Assembly (NCBI RefSeq): GCF_014207355.1
Contig: NZ_JACHEF010000008.1
Span: 62,001-126,000 of the forward strand
Direction of reading: 5' to 3'
DNA from: Mesorhizobium sangaii
GTDB taxonomy: Bacteria; Pseudomonadota; Alphaproteobacteria; Rhizobiales; Rhizobiaceae
Length of the DNA stretch: 64,000 nucleotides
Shown here piece after piece: positions 16,052 through 26,032 of this stretch (the first letter of the stretch is position 1; every line of letters starts with the position of its first letter). Below the pieces are notes generated by a model. It saw only the letters and a program-made list of their open reading frames with translations, was not told where the DNA came from and ran no database searches. The position numbers and the translations under genes are program-made.

Positions 16052-17857
16052 ATGGCAGGCGCCCCCACCAGGAAGAAAAAATTTCGCTCGCAGGAGTGGT
16101 TCGACAATCCCGACAATCCGGGCATGACGGCGCTCTACCTGGAGCGCTACCTCAATTACGGCCTGACGCGGGCCGAACTGATGTCCGGCAAGCCACTGAT
16201 CGGCATCGCCCAGACCGGTTCGGATCTGTCGCCCTGCAACCGCCACCATATCGAGCTGGCCAAGCGCGTGCGCGAAGGCATCGTCTCGATGGGCGGCATT
16301 CCGTTCGAATTCCCGTGCCATCCGATCCAGGAGACCGGCAAGCGCCCGACCGCGGCTCTTGACCGTAACCTTGCCTATCTCGGCCTGGTCGAAGTGCTCT
16401 ACGGCTATCCGCTTGACGGCGTCGTGCTCACCATCGGCTGCGACAAGACAACGCCGGCCCTGCTGATGGCGGCGGCCACCGTCAACATCCCGGCGATCGC
16501 GCTGTCGGTTGGCCCGATGCTCAATGGCTGGCACAAGGGCAAGCGCACCGGCTCCGGCACCATCGTCTGGGAATCGCGCCAGCGCCTGTCTGCCGGCGAG
16601 ATCGATTACGACGAGTTCATGGACATCGTCGCCTCTTCGGCGCCGTCCACCGGCTATTGCAACACCATGGGCACCGCCACGACCATGAACTCGCTGGCCG
16701 AGGCGCTTGGCATGCAATTGCCAGGCTCGGCTGCCATCCCGGCGCCTTACCGCGAGCGCGGCCAGATCGCCTACGAGACGGGCAAACGTATCGTTGACAT
16801 GGTGCATGAAGACCTCAAGCCGTCCGACATCATGACGAGAGAGGCTTTCGAGAACGCCATTGTCGTCAATTCGGCAATTGGCGGTTCGACCAACGCGCCC
16901 ATCCATCTCAACGCCATCGCCCGCCACCTCGGCGTCAAGCTCGACAATGACGACTGGCAGACGGTCGGCCTCAATGTGCCGCTGCTGGTCAATTTGCAGC
17001 CGACGGGCGAATACCTTGGCGAGGACTACCATCATGCCGGCGGCGTGCCGGCGGTGATCGCCGAACTGATGAAGGGCGGGCTGTTGCCGCATCCCGGCGC
17101 GCGCACGGTCAACGGCAAGTCGATCGGTGAGAACAGCGAGGGTGTCGCCAACGAGAACACCGACGTCATCCGCACCGTTGCCGAGCCGCTGAAGGCCAAT
17201 GCCGGCTTCATCAACCTCAAGGGCAATCTGTTCGATTCCGCGATCATGAAGACCAGCGGCATCTCGCCGGAATTCCGCGAGCGCTATCTCTCCAATCCGA
17301 AGGATCCCGAGGCTTTCGAAGGCAACGCCATGGTCTTCGACGGGCCCGAGGACTATCACGCCCGCATCGACGATCCGGCGCAAGGCATCGATGAACACAC
17401 GATCCTGTTCATGCGCGGCGCCGGCCCGATCGGCTATCCCGGCGGCGCCGAGGTCGTCAACATGCAGCCGCCGGCCTATCTGATCAAGAAGGGCATCCAT
17501 GCTCTCGCCTGCATCGGCGATGGCCGCCAGTCAGGCACGTCGGGTTCGCCTTCGATCCTCAACGCCTCGCCGGAAGCCGCGATCGGCGGCGGGCTGGCGC
17601 TGCTCAAGACGGGCGACCGTGTCCGCATCGACCTGCGCAAGGGCACGGCCGACATCCTCGTCACCGACGATGAGATCACCCGGCGCCGTGCCGAACTGCA
17701 GAACAATGGCGGCTATGACTATCCCAAGCACCAGACGCCCTGGCAGGAGATCCAGCGCGGCATGGTCGCGCAGTTTTCAGAGGGAATGGTGCTGAAGCCG
17801 GCGGTGAAATACCAGGATGTCGCGCACACCAGAGGTGTCCCCAGGGACAATCACTGA
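16052..17857 (+). CDS. IlvD/Edd-family sugar-acid dehydratase, probably L-arabinonate type
   Basis: A 601-residue iron-sulfur dehydratase converting an aldonic acid to its 2-keto-3-deoxy product. The three presumed cluster Cys are at residues 62 (GSDLSPCN), 130 (IGCDKTTPA) and 203 (GYCNTMGTA). Their spacing of 68 and 73 equals that of the [2Fe-2S] L-arabinonate dehydratase of Rhizobium leguminosarum. The catalytic Ser region reads [11 protein letters not shown]. The ATG at 16052 follows a CGGAG ribosome binding site; upstream in-frame residues are not family-like. No other sugar-acid genes adjoin it, so D-xylonate or D-fuconate are alternative substrates. Confidence 0.88.
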   Translation: MAGAPTRKKKFRSQEWFDNPDNPGMTALYLERYLNYGLTRAELMSGKPLIGIAQTGSDLSPCNRHHIELAKRVREGIVSMGGIPFEFPCHPIQETGKRPTAALDRNLAYLGLVEVLYGYPLDGVVLTIGCDKTTPALLMAAATVNIPAIALSVGPMLNGWHKGKRTGSGTIVWESRQRLSAGEIDYDEFMDIVASSAPSTGYCNTMGTATTMNSLAEALGMQLPGSAAIPAPYRERGQIAYETGKRIVDMVHEDLKPSDIMTREAFENAIVVNSAIGGSTNAPIHLNAIARHLGVKLDNDDWQTVGLNVPLLVNLQPTGEYLGEDYHHAGGVPAVIAELMKGGLLPHPGARTVNGKSIGENSEGVANENTDVIRTVAEPLKANAGFINLKGNLFDSAIMKTSGISPEFRERYLSNPKDPEAFEGNAMVFDGPEDYHARIDDPAQGIDEHTILFMRGAGPIGYPGGAEVVNMQPPAYLIKKGIHALACIGDGRQSGTSGSPSILNASPEAAIGGGLALLKTGDRVRIDLRKGTADILVTDDEITRRRAELQNNGGYDYPKHQTPWQEIQRGMVAQFSEGMVLKPAVKYQDVAHTRGVPRDNH

Positions 17858-17860
17858 GCG

Positions 17861-17922
17861 AGCATCTGTTCGTAGATGCTTACATAAATGACAAACGGCG
17901 GCTTGATCCGGATCAGGCCGCC
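17861..17922. terminator. Two successive palindromes after the dehydratase gene
   Basis: AGCATCT/AGATGCT with a six-base loop at 17861-17880 is followed by an almost perfect 26-bp palindrome at 17897-17922 (GGCGGCTTGATCC against GGATCAGGCCGCC, one mismatch). They fall between the dehydratase stop and the chromate genes. The first looks like a terminator stem; the second could be an operator for the chr genes. Confidence 0.4.
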
Positions 17923-18043
17923 GCCATCCTTGACAAGCCCGCGCGATGCATCCACCATCGTGACAAGGGGTGTATCGCGACGACCCCGTGAGGCGTCAGC
18001 CCAACGTTCGCGTCCAAGCTTCTCATTCCAGGAGGTGGACGCC

Positions 18044-18868
18044 ATGCCGTCAACAACCGCTATCACCGTATCGCAGCTATCCCGCCTGATCGGTATGCCA
18101 GGCGCGCCTGTCATCATCGATGTCCGTATCGATGATGACTTCGACGCCGATCCGCGCCTTCTGCCGGTCTCGAGCCGGCGCGATTTCAAGACCGTTTCGA
18201 CCTGGGCCGCCGAGTTCGCCGGCCAATCGGTGACGGTCGTTTGCCAGAAAGGGCTGAAACTCTCGCAAGGCGTCGCCGCATGGCTGCGCCACGAAGGCAT
18301 TTCCGCCGAAAGCCTCGAGGGTGGGTTCGAAGCCTGGCGCGATGCGAAGGGTCTTCTGGTTCGCACCGACACCTTGCCATCGCGCGACGAAAGGGGCCGC
18401 ACGGTGTGGGTGACGCGAGCCCGCCCGAAGGTGGATCGCATCGCTTGCCCGTGGCTGATCCGGCGTTTCGTCGATCCGCACGCGATCTTTCTGTTTGTCG
18501 AGCCGGCCGAAGTTCTTGCCGTGGCCGATCGCTTCCAGGCCGTGCCTTTCGACATCGACGATGTGTTCTGGAGCCATCGCGGTGAACGCTGCACCTTCGA
18601 CACGATGATCGAGGAGTTCGGGCTGGAATCCGAGGCGCTCGATCGCCTTGCCCTGATCGTGCGCGCGGCCGACACGGCAAGCCTCGACCTTGTTCCCCAG
18701 GCTGCCGGCTTCCTGGCGGCTTCGCTTGGCCTGTCGCGTATGTTTCGCGACGATCTGGAACAGCTGGACGCAGGCATGCTGCTCTACGATGCGTTCTTCC
18801 GTTGGTGTCGCGACGCCACTGAGGAAACGCACAACTGGCCCGGTGCAGGTGCGGGCAAATCGTCATGA
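18044..18868 (+). CDS. chrB: Rhodanese - ChrB C-terminal domain fusion, chromate resistance regulator/accessory
   Basis: A 274-residue protein. Residues ~1-110 are a rhodanese-like domain (VIIDVR strand, VVCQKGLKLSQ loop carrying the presumed persulfide Cys, LEGGFEAW). Residues ~125-260 are the ChrB C-terminal domain (TRARPKVDRIACPWLIRRFVD). ChrB proteins act as chromate-sensing regulators or accessory proteins for ChrA; in classical ChrB the N-terminal part is not a rhodanese. An AGGAGGTGG ribosome binding site precedes the ATG at 18044. Its stop overlaps the chrA start (ATGA), so the pair is co-translated. Confidence 0.88.
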   Translation: MPSTTAITVSQLSRLIGMPGAPVIIDVRIDDDFDADPRLLPVSSRRDFKTVSTWAAEFAGQSVTVVCQKGLKLSQGVAAWLRHEGISAESLEGGFEAWRDAKGLLVRTDTLPSRDERGRTVWVTRARPKVDRIACPWLIRRFVDPHAIFLFVEPAEVLAVADRFQAVPFDIDDVFWSHRGERCTFDTMIEEFGLESEALDRLALIVRAADTASLDLVPQAAGFLAASLGLSRMFRDDLEQLDAGMLLYDAFFRWCRDATEETHNWPGAGAGKSS

Positions 18869-20250
18869 GCGCGCTCGAGTCGCAAGACGCGGTGGTCCAG
18901 GGCCCGGCTGCGCCGACCTTCACCGAAGCCGTTAAGCTCTGGGCAAAAATCGGACTGCTCAGCTTCGGCGGGCCGGCCGGGCAGATCGCATTGATGCACA
19001 AGGAACTGGTCGAGGAGCGCCGCTGGATCGGTGAGCAGCGTTTCCTGCATGCGCTGAACTACTGCATGCTGCTGCCTGGCCCCGAAGCCCAGCAACTCGC
19101 CATCTATGTCGGTTGGCTGCTGCACAGGACGATCGGCGGCCTTGTCGCCGGCATCTTGTTCGTCGTGCCGGGCGCTGTCGTCATGCTCGTCCTGAGCAGC
19201 CTCTACGTGCTCTACGGCGACATCCCGCCCGTCGAGGCTCTGTTTTTCGGGGTGAAGGCGGCGGTGCTCGCCATTGTCATCCAGGCGGTGATCAGGATCG
19301 GACGGCGTGCCCTTAAGAACCGGGTCATGGTGTCGATCGCCGCCTCGGCTTTCATCGCCATCTATGCGTTGAATGTGCCGTTCCCACTCATCATCCTGCT
19401 CGCCGGCCTGACGGGATGGCTGGGAAACCGCGTTGCTCCGGCGCTGTTTTCCGGATCGGCACATGGCAAGGACGATGTTGCCGACATCAAGGGAGCGGTC
19501 GACCTGATGTTCGAGCGAGGCGAGTTGGCCCACCTCAGGCCGACGAAATGGCATGCGCCGCGCACGATTGCGATCTGGCTGCCGATCTGGTTCGGGCCTG
19601 TTCTGCTGATCTGGTGGCTGACCGGCTCTGCAAGCGTTTGGACCGAGATCGGCCGGTTCTTCAGTCTCATGGCGGTCGTTACCTTCGGCGGCGCCTACGC
19701 GGTGCTCGCCTATGTCGCCCAGGCAGCCGTCCAGTCCTTCGGCTGGCTCGCCCCTGGCGAAATGGTCGACGGTCTTGGGCTTGCCGAAACGACGCCTGGT
19801 CCACTCATCCTGGTGCTGCAGTTCGTTGGCTTCATAGCAGCGTTCCGCCATCCCGGCTCGCTGGACCCGTTGCTTGCCGGATCGCTGGGGGCGTTGCTGA
19901 CGTTGTGGGTTACGTTCACGCCCTGCTTCTTCTGGATATTCCTCGGCGCACCCTATATCGAGGCCCTGCGCGGCAACAAGGTTTTGTCGGCGGCACTTGG
20001 CGCGATCACCGCCGCTGTTGTCGGGGTGATCATGAACCTGGCCCTGTGGTTTGCCTTGCACGTCATTTTCCATGAGGTGCGCGCGATGGGCCTCGGCATG
20101 AATGTGCCGGTGTTTTCGTCGATCGACTGGCGCGCGGCGCTGCTTTCCTGCGCCACCATGATCGCCGTCCTGAAGCTTAAGATCGGCATGCTGCCGACGC
20201 TTGCCGGATCCGCCCTTGCCGGTGTCTTGCTGCTGGCGGCGAGTGGCTGA
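18865..20250 (+). CDS. chrA: Chromate efflux transporter, long two-domain type
   Basis: A 461-residue inner-membrane transporter of the CHR family, exporting chromate. Two homologous halves are visible. The N-terminal one has SFGGPAGQIALMHKELVEE and LLPGPEAQQLAIYVGWL; the C-terminal one has TFGGAYAVLAYVAQ and ETTPGPLILVLQFVGF. About ten hydrophobic segments are present, as in long-chain ChrA. The ATG overlaps the end of the rhodanese-ChrB gene. A conserved small unknown gene follows after the palindromic repeat. Confidence 0.95.
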   Translation: MSALESQDAVVQGPAAPTFTEAVKLWAKIGLLSFGGPAGQIALMHKELVEERRWIGEQRFLHALNYCMLLPGPEAQQLAIYVGWLLHRTIGGLVAGILFVVPGAVVMLVLSSLYVLYGDIPPVEALFFGVKAAVLAIVIQAVIRIGRRALKNRVMVSIAASAFIAIYALNVPFPLIILLAGLTGWLGNRVAPALFSGSAHGKDDVADIKGAVDLMFERGELAHLRPTKWHAPRTIAIWLPIWFGPVLLIWWLTGSASVWTEIGRFFSLMAVVTFGGAYAVLAYVAQAAVQSFGWLAPGEMVDGLGLAETTPGPLILVLQFVGFIAAFRHPGSLDPLLAGSLGALLTLWVTFTPCFFWIFLGAPYIEALRGNKVLSAALGAITAAVVGVIMNLALWFALHVIFHEVRAMGLGMNVPVFSSIDWRAALLSCATMIAVLKLKIGMLPTLAGSALAGVLLLAASG

Positions 20251-20269
20251 CAGGCACAACCACAAAGAC

Positions 20270-20315
20270 TTAAAGCGCGTCGCGTGAATGCGTTTCAACG
20301 CGACACACGTTAAGT
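20270..20315. repeat. Short palindromic intergenic element
   Basis: GTCGCGT and ACGCGAC are inverted arms, 12 bases apart, flanked by TTAAAG-like and GTTAAG ends (an imperfect larger palindrome). It lies between chrA and the small gene at 20371. The composition (GCGCGTCGCG) resembles dispersed palindromes of Mesorhizobium-type genomes, from general knowledge. Confidence 0.5.
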
Positions 20316-20370
20316 CACTGCTTTGTATTCCGCTTGCCAACCACCTAAGTGGTTGGAAACGGATTGGAAC

Positions 20371-20772
20371 ATGATGGCGCCACGACGCTCTTCCCTCGGC
20401 TTCCTCGGAATGTTCGGCCGCTCGGGCGACTTGAGACAGCTCGATGCGGCATTGCGCGGCGCTGACCTTCATCCAGCCCTCGTGCCGGAGGGGGTAAAAC
20501 TCACCATCGTCAATCTGATGAAGGATCGCTGGCCCGACGAGCCGCCTGCCCACGCTTATCCAGGCGTGGCGCGACTGTTCAGCTATTGCATCGCCGGCCC
20601 GGAAGCCTTCGAGCGATCCAATGGTCTTCAGAACAGGCTGGAGGCAGAACGCCGGATCGAGGCCGCCCTTGAAACCGGCGACAGCTTCGATGCGCAAATC
20701 GTACTGATGACGCTGCACGCCAAGCTGATCAATGCCCAAGTCGTCGAGCGCTATGGGCTGGTTAGCGAGTGA
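20371..20772 (+). CDS. Small protein of unknown function downstream of chrA
   Basis: A 133-residue soluble protein beginning MMAPRRSSLGFLGMFG. It is mostly helical, with no signal, membrane span or metal motif apart from one Cys. I do not recognise the family. The start could be either of the paired ATGs at 20371 and 20374; no strong ribosome binding site is seen. It follows chrBA in the same direction after 120 bases containing a palindrome, so joint transcription is possible but unproven. It ends 15 bases before the stop of the convergent methyltransferase gene. Confidence 0.65.
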   Translation: MMAPRRSSLGFLGMFGRSGDLRQLDAALRGADLHPALVPEGVKLTIVNLMKDRWPDEPPAHAYPGVARLFSYCIAGPEAFERSNGLQNRLEAERRIEAALETGDSFDAQIVLMTLHAKLINAQVVERYGLVSE

Positions 20773-20787
20773 TTGTTTTGCGAGGGC

Positions 20788-22374
20788 CTACCCGCCCATG
20801 CTAGCGCGCGGCAGCTTGATCATCTCGCCAAAGCGGGCGCGCAGCCTGTCGTCGATCAGCTTCGGCACATGGCGCGGAAAGCGCTCGGCAAGCACGCGTT
20901 TCTTTTCGAGGATCGCCCGCTGCAGGATGTCGGGCCGGCCCTTCTCGTTCCATTCCTTGGGCGAAAAGCGGTCGCCGACGGCCGGATAGAAATATTCGGT
21001 CTGCATCAGGCGCAGCGTCTGCTCATTGCCGAGATAGTGGCCCGGTCCTTTCAGGCAGACATCGGCGATGGTGTCGATCGACAACGCCTCGTCCGTCACC
21101 TCGATGCCGCGCACGCAGCGCAGGCAGTGGCCGAGCATGTCGTTGTCGATGATCAGGCTTTCCAGGCAGAAACCGAGCAGCGAGGCGTGCATGCCGGCCG
21201 ATTCGTACACCAGGTTGAGCCCGGCAAGGCCGGCCATGACATCGGTGATGCCTTTTTCATAGCCTGACTGGATATCGGGCAGTTTCGAATCCGTCATGCC
21301 CGCGGCCGAGCCGCCCGGCAGGTCGTAGAATTGCGCCATCTGCGCACAGGCCGCGGTCAGCACCGCCTGCTCGGCCGAACCGCCCGACATGGCGCCGGTC
21401 CTGAGATCCGATACGAACGGCCATGTGCCGAAGATCGCCGGATGGCCAGGCTTGATGGCGTTGACATAGATAAGGCCGACCAGCACTTCGGCCACCGCCT
21501 GCACCACCGCACCGGCAATCGCCGCGGGGGCCGTAGCACCTGCCTGTCCGGCCGACAGCAAGAGGATCGGGATGCCGCCTTCGACGCAGGCCTCGAGCAC
21601 GCCGCAGGCGTCCTCGGCGAACTTCATCGGAGGCACGACGAAGCAGTTGGAGTTCGAGACGAACGGCCGGGCGCGGAAATTCTCCTCGCCGCCGGCAATG
21701 GCATAGAGCATTTCGAGCGCCGGTTGCACGTTCTCGCGCACCGTGAATGAGGTGCCGACATGCTTCGACGTCCCCATCACGCAGGCATAGAGCGTGTTGA
21801 AATCCATATCGAGCGGATCGGGAATGTCGCGCGGCACCATCGGCCGCTGGAAGAAATGGATGTTGTCGAGCCCTTCGACGAGGCGGGCGGCGTCATAGAT
21901 GTCCTGCAGCAGCGACTCGCGATATTCGCGCTTTTCGACATCGACCAGATGCACGGCGGCGCCCGCCGTGCCGTAATGCACGCGTTTGCCCTTGATCAGC
22001 ATGTCGTGCTTGGGGTCCTGGCCGTGCAGCGTGAAATGCCGGGCCGCTTTCTTGATCGTGTCGAGCACGAGCGCGCGCGGGAAACGGATGCGGCCATCGT
22101 CGCCATAGCCGGCACCGGCCTCGGTCAGCGCTTCGATGCAGGAGGGAATGGCATTGGCGAAGCCAACCGTTTCCAGGAGCGTCAACACGGCTTCGTGGAT
22201 GCGTTCCTGGTCGTTCTCGGTCAGCGGCCCATAGCTGCCGCCTTCGAGGCCGGCGCGCACCGGTTTGATGTCATCGGCCAACGGTGCTGCCCGCATGGCG
22301 CGGCGAGCTTCGCGCCCGCCGGAGCGGCGCGAACGCTGATCCGCCGCCGCTTCCTGCTTTTCAAGAACTGACAT
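20788..22374 (-). CDS. MttB-family methyltransferase, non-pyrrolysine type
   Basis: A 528-residue member of the trimethylamine methyltransferase (MttB/COG5598) superfamily, a TIM-barrel enzyme that transfers methyl groups from quaternary amines to a corrinoid protein. The frame is uninterrupted, so the in-frame amber codon for pyrrolysine found in archaeal MttB is absent. Characterised relatives of this kind demethylate glycine betaine or similar compounds. No corrinoid protein or methylcobalamin:THF transferase gene is in the window. Conserved-looking segments include HGQDPKHDMLIKG, SNSNCFVVPPMKFAED and GSAAGMTDSK. A MocR regulator lies 191 bases upstream on the same strand. Confidence 0.88.
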   Translation of the reverse strand: MSVLEKQEAAADQRSRRSGGREARRAMRAAPLADDIKPVRAGLEGGSYGPLTENDQERIHEAVLTLLETVGFANAIPSCIEALTEAGAGYGDDGRIRFPRALVLDTIKKAARHFTLHGQDPKHDMLIKGKRVHYGTAGAAVHLVDVEKREYRESLLQDIYDAARLVEGLDNIHFFQRPMVPRDIPDPLDMDFNTLYACVMGTSKHVGTSFTVRENVQPALEMLYAIAGGEENFRARPFVSNSNCFVVPPMKFAEDACGVLEACVEGGIPILLLSAGQAGATAPAAIAGAVVQAVAEVLVGLIYVNAIKPGHPAIFGTWPFVSDLRTGAMSGGSAEQAVLTAACAQMAQFYDLPGGSAAGMTDSKLPDIQSGYEKGITDVMAGLAGLNLVYESAGMHASLLGFCLESLIIDNDMLGHCLRCVRGIEVTDEALSIDTIADVCLKGPGHYLGNEQTLRLMQTEYFYPAVGDRFSPKEWNEKGRPDILQRAILEKKRVLAERFPRHVPKLIDDRLRARFGEMIKLPRASMGG

Positions 22375-22565
22375 GGAGACGCTCCACCTTTCCGAGAAGC
22401 AGGACGCGGCGGTTGGTCCACCATCGGCTGCTTCTTCCCCTTTGTGCCCCGACTATGCCGCCGGCATTGGCACAGCCTATGGGCCAGACGGTCCGGCTGC
22501 ATATGCCAGAGCGAATGGCGCCGGAGCCACACTGTGTGGCTCCGGCCAGGGGATCGGATGGTGGA

Positions 22566-24059
22566 TCAGGCGGCGGCCGGCCTGCGTCCGGCGGCAGTGG
22601 CCAGTTCGCGGATGCCTGGCTCGATGTGCTGCAGCGCGATCGAGGAAATGCCCAGCCGCATGAAACGCGAAGGCTTTTCAGTGCGATCGAAGAAACGGTC
22701 GCCCGGCTCGATGATGACACTACGCGAGGCCGCAGCCTCGGCCAGCCCACGCGCATCGGTGCCGCGCGGCCCTTCGAGCCACAGCGACGTGCCGCCGGCC
22801 GAATCGGTCGAACGCCATTCCGGCAGGAAAGCGGAAATCGCATGGACCAGGCGCTTGCGCCGCTCGTCGAAGGCGCTCGACAGCCGCCGCACAAGGGCCT
22901 CGTGATGGCCGAGCGACAGGAACAGCGCGACGGCGCGCTGGTTGTTGGCCGGCGGATGGCGCAGCATGAAGCGGCGCAGCGCCCTGAGTTCCGAGATCAG
23001 CCCAGCCGAGGCGACGATGTAGCCCAGCCGCAGGCCCGGAGCCAGTGTCTTCGACATCGAGCCGACATAGACGACGCGGCCGGAGCGGTCGAGGCTCTTC
23101 AAGGCCTGCTGCGGCGCCTCGTCGAGAAGCTGGCTGTCATAGCCGTCCTCGATGATGATCTGGTTGTAGCGGTTGGCCCGCGCCAGGAGATCCTGCCGCC
23201 GTTCCGCCGACAGCGGCACCATGGTCGGGCAATGATGGCTGGGCGTGACGAAGACGAACCCGGAATCATTGGGAATAGAAGCGGTTACGATGCCGGACTG
23301 GTCGACCGGCACCGGCTGTATGTCGGCACCCGCAAGGCGGAAGATCGAGCGTGCGTCGGGGTAGCCAGGGTCTTCCATCGCCACCTTGGAGCCCTTGCTC
23401 ATCAGCAGCGTCGCCAGCATGTAGAGCGCGTTCTGGGCACCCAGCGTGACGATGATTTCGTCGGGATTGGCGAAGATGCCGCGCCGCGGCAGCAGCCGCG
23501 CCTGGATCTGTTCGATCAGCAGCGGATCGTCGCGATCGACCATGTCGGACGCCCAGTTGCGGATTTCGAGCACGGCAAGCGCCATGCGGTTGCACTCGCG
23601 CCACTCGGCGGTCGGGAACAGCGCCGGGTCGAACTGGCCGTAGACGAAGGGGTAGGATGACTTGATCCAGTTCTCGTGCTTGGCCGGTGGCGGCATGTCG
23701 CTGGCGGCGATCTTGCGGCGTGCCTTCCAGTCGATCTCGTTGGCCTGGTCGGGCGCCTTCTGGTGCGGCTTGGCCGGTGTCGCCAGCACATCGGGATTGA
23801 CGAAATGGCCACGCCGCTCGCGTGCCACCAGGAAGCCCTGGTCGACGAGCTGCTGAAAGGCCAGCACCACGGTTCCCCGTGCCACGCCGAGTTTTTCGGC
23901 CAGGATCCGGCAGGAGGGAAGCGGCATCGAAGCGGCGATCTGGCGGTCGAGAATGGCGGCCACGATGGCTTGGCGGATCTGTGCCTGCAGGGTCTGGCCG
24001 GATTCGGCCGAAATCCGGAACAGGCCGGACCATATCGCCGTGTCGTTTCGCTGGGGCAT
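22566..24059 (-). CDS. MocR-type regulator (GntR winged helix + aminotransferase domain)
   Basis: A 497-residue PLP-dependent transcription regulator. The GntR-type winged helix is at ~residues 15-80 (LQAQIRQAIVAAILDRQ, then LAEKLGVARGTVVLAFQQL). A type I aminotransferase-like domain follows, with the PLP Lys expected in VGSMSKTLAPG. The start at 24059 gives the usual MocR N-terminus; the longer frame upstream has no domain. It probably controls the mttB-like gene downstream. Repeated inverted TGACG sequences in the 324-base gap upstream, shared with pgi, are candidate operators. Confidence 0.88.
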   Translation of the reverse strand: MPQRNDTAIWSGLFRISAESGQTLQAQIRQAIVAAILDRQIAASMPLPSCRILAEKLGVARGTVVLAFQQLVDQGFLVARERRGHFVNPDVLATPAKPHQKAPDQANEIDWKARRKIAASDMPPPAKHENWIKSSYPFVYGQFDPALFPTAEWRECNRMALAVLEIRNWASDMVDRDDPLLIEQIQARLLPRRGIFANPDEIIVTLGAQNALYMLATLLMSKGSKVAMEDPGYPDARSIFRLAGADIQPVPVDQSGIVTASIPNDSGFVFVTPSHHCPTMVPLSAERRQDLLARANRYNQIIIEDGYDSQLLDEAPQQALKSLDRSGRVVYVGSMSKTLAPGLRLGYIVASAGLISELRALRRFMLRHPPANNQRAVALFLSLGHHEALVRRLSSAFDERRKRLVHAISAFLPEWRSTDSAGGTSLWLEGPRGTDARGLAEAAASRSVIIEPGDRFFDRTEKPSRFMRLGISSIALQHIEPGIRELATAAGRRPAAA

Positions 24060-24383
24060 GGAAGATGTTCCTCGATGGCCAACTTTTTTCGCTTGGCTGG
24101 ACCAGTCGAATGTAACGGTGGCACAAGGGGTTGCGCCAATCAATTTTTCTGATCGTTGGGATTTATGCCAGTGATCCTTCGGCGGAAAATCCGGCACCGC
24201 GCCCACCCTCGTGACGCGGACACGTCATCACCGCGTGGGGATTTTGAGTCATGCCGCGTGACGATTCGCGTCATCGCCGCGTATTGACCGCACGGAATTC
24301 GGCTCACTAGTTTTGGCGCGACGACACGCGCCGGAAACATCCGGTCTGATATGCTGTGTCGAAAACGCCAGGAGTCCCCGCCA
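24060..24383. promoter_or_regulatory. Divergent gap between mocR-like gene and pgi
   Basis: No gene is seen in these 324 bases. It holds two related inverted-repeat blocks, cGTGACG-N6-CGTCATCaCCGCGT (24210-24236) and cGTGACG-N5-CGTCATCgCCGCGT (24257-24282). There is also a GGCGCG/CGCGCC palindrome with a six-base spacer at 24315-24332. A weak sigma70-like pair reading toward pgi is TTGACC at 24284 and CTAGTT at 24307, 17 bases apart. Confidence 0.5.
24210..24282. repeat. Two direct copies of an inverted TGACG/CGTCA block
   Basis: Each copy is about 26 bases with TGACG and CGTCA arms and a shared CCGCGT tail; the copies are 47 bases apart. MocR and GntR regulators commonly bind paired repeats, so these are candidate operators of the divergently oriented MocR-like gene. 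Confidence 0.5.
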
Positions 24384-26027
24384 GTGGATCAGTCAGCTTT
24401 CCAGAAACAGCTCGCCGCCTTGCGCGATCATCGCGCCGCGGCGCCATCCAGCATGCGCCAGGCCTTCGCCGCCGATCCGCAGCGGTTCAAGACATTCTCC
24501 GCCACCGACGGCGACCTGTTGCTCGACTGGTCGAAATGCGCGGTCGACGCGCTCACCATGGACATGCTGGAGAAACTTGCCAAGGCAGCCGATCTCGAAG
24601 GCCGCCGGGCGGCGATGTTCGCCGGCAAGAAGATCAACGTCACCGAAGACCGTGCAGTGCTGCACACCGCGCTGCGCAACCTGACCGGCAAGGGCGTCAC
24701 CGTCGATGGCCAGGACGTCAAGGCGGACGTCATTGCGGTGCTCGACGCGATGGGCGCCTTTGCCGATGCCGTGCGCTCCGGCAAGGCGGCCGGCGCCACC
24801 GGCAAGAAGATCACCGACATCGTCAACATCGGCATCGGCGGTTCCGATCTCGGCCCGGCCATGGCGACGCTGGCGCTGGCGCCCTATCATGACGGGCCGC
24901 GCGCGCATTACGTCTCCAACATCGACGGCGCCCATATCCATGACACGCTGAAGGGCCTGTCGGCGGAAACCACGCTTTTCATCATCGCCTCCAAGACTTT
25001 CACCACCGTCGAGACGATGACCAATGCCGAGACGGCGCGCAAATGGGTGCAGAAGGCACTCGGCAAGGAAGCGGTCGGCAAGCATTTCGCCGCCGTCTCG
25101 ACTGCGCTCGAGCTGGTGGCCAAGTTCGGCATCGAATCGGATCGCGTTTTCGGCTTCTGGGACTGGGTCGGCGGCCGCTATTCGGTCTGGGGCGCGATCG
25201 GCCTGCCGGTGATGATCGCTGTCGGGCCACGGAATTTTCGCGCCTTCCTCGATGGCGCGCACGAGATGGACGAGCATTTCCGCACCGCGCCGGTGCAGGA
25301 GAACCTGCCGGCGCTGCTGGGATTGGTCGGCTGGTGGCATCGCGTGATCTGCGGATACCCGGCGCGCGCCGTCATTCCTTACGATCAGCGCCTGTCCCGG
25401 CTGCCGGCCTATCTTCAACAGCTCGACATGGAATCGAACGGCAAGAGCGTCACCCTCGAAGGCGGTGCGGTGACGACGCCGACCGGACCGCTGGTCTGGG
25501 GCGAGCCTGGCACCAACGGACAGCATGCCTTTTTCCAGCTGTTGCACCAGGGCACCGATTTCATCCCGGTCGAATTCCTCGCCGCGGCAGTCGGCCACGA
25601 GCCGGACCTCAAGCATCAGCATGATCTGCTGCTCGCCAACTGCCTGGCGCAGTCGGAAGCGTTGATGAAGGGCCGCACGCTGGAGGAGGCGCGCGCCCAG
25701 ATGCTGGCCAAGGGCATGAAGCCGGCAGAGGTCGACAAGATCGCGCCGCACCGCGTCTTCTCCGGCAACCGGCCCTCGATGACCATCCTTTACCGTAAGC
25801 TCGACCCGCGCACCTTCGGCCGGCTGATCGCGCTCTACGAGCATCGCGTCTTCGTCGAGGGAACGCTGTTCAACATCAACTCCTTCGACCAGTGGGGCGT
25901 CGAGCTCGGCAAGGAACTGGCCACCGGCCTCTTGCCTGTCGTGGAGGGCAAGGAAAGTGCCGCGAAGCGGGATGCCTCGACCGCTGGCCTAGTGGGATAC
26001 ATCCAGCATTTGCGTGGATCGGAGTAA
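24384..26027 (+). CDS. pgi: Glucose-6-phosphate isomerase
   Basis: A 547-residue cytoplasmic enzyme interconverting glucose-6-phosphate and fructose-6-phosphate. Family signatures are [13 protein letters not shown] and the C-terminal signature region [21 protein letters not shown]. The start is the GTG at 24384 ([10 protein letters not shown]): AGGAG lies nine bases upstream and the preceding frame is unrelated. A HAD phosphatase gene follows after five bases, so the two form an operon. Confidence 0.96.
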   Translation: MDQSAFQKQLAALRDHRAAAPSSMRQAFAADPQRFKTFSATDGDLLLDWSKCAVDALTMDMLEKLAKAADLEGRRAAMFAGKKINVTEDRAVLHTALRNLTGKGVTVDGQDVKADVIAVLDAMGAFADAVRSGKAAGATGKKITDIVNIGIGGSDLGPAMATLALAPYHDGPRAHYVSNIDGAHIHDTLKGLSAETTLFIIASKTFTTVETMTNAETARKWVQKALGKEAVGKHFAAVSTALELVAKFGIESDRVFGFWDWVGGRYSVWGAIGLPVMIAVGPRNFRAFLDGAHEMDEHFRTAPVQENLPALLGLVGWWHRVICGYPARAVIPYDQRLSRLPAYLQQLDMESNGKSVTLEGGAVTTPTGPLVWGEPGTNGQHAFFQLLHQGTDFIPVEFLAAAVGHEPDLKHQHDLLLANCLAQSEALMKGRTLEEARAQMLAKGMKPAEVDKIAPHRVFSGNRPSMTILYRKLDPRTFGRLIALYEHRVFVEGTLFNINSFDQWGVELGKELATGLLPVVEGKESAAKRDASTAGLVGYIQHLRGSE

Positions 26028-26032
26028 GCAGT

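Noticed and set aside
15893-17500. 535-residue minus-strand open frame opposite the sugar-acid dehydratase
   Set aside because: Antisense to a gene with correctly spaced cluster Cys residues; no family features.
18784-20739. 651-residue minus-strand open frame opposite chrA and the small gene
   Set aside because: Low-complexity Gln/Arg/Asp/His composition and no motif; chrA on the other strand is unmistakable.
20788-22374. Possible pyrrolysine-containing MttB
   Set aside because: The gene is full length with no internal stop codon, so there is no amber codon for pyrrolysine.
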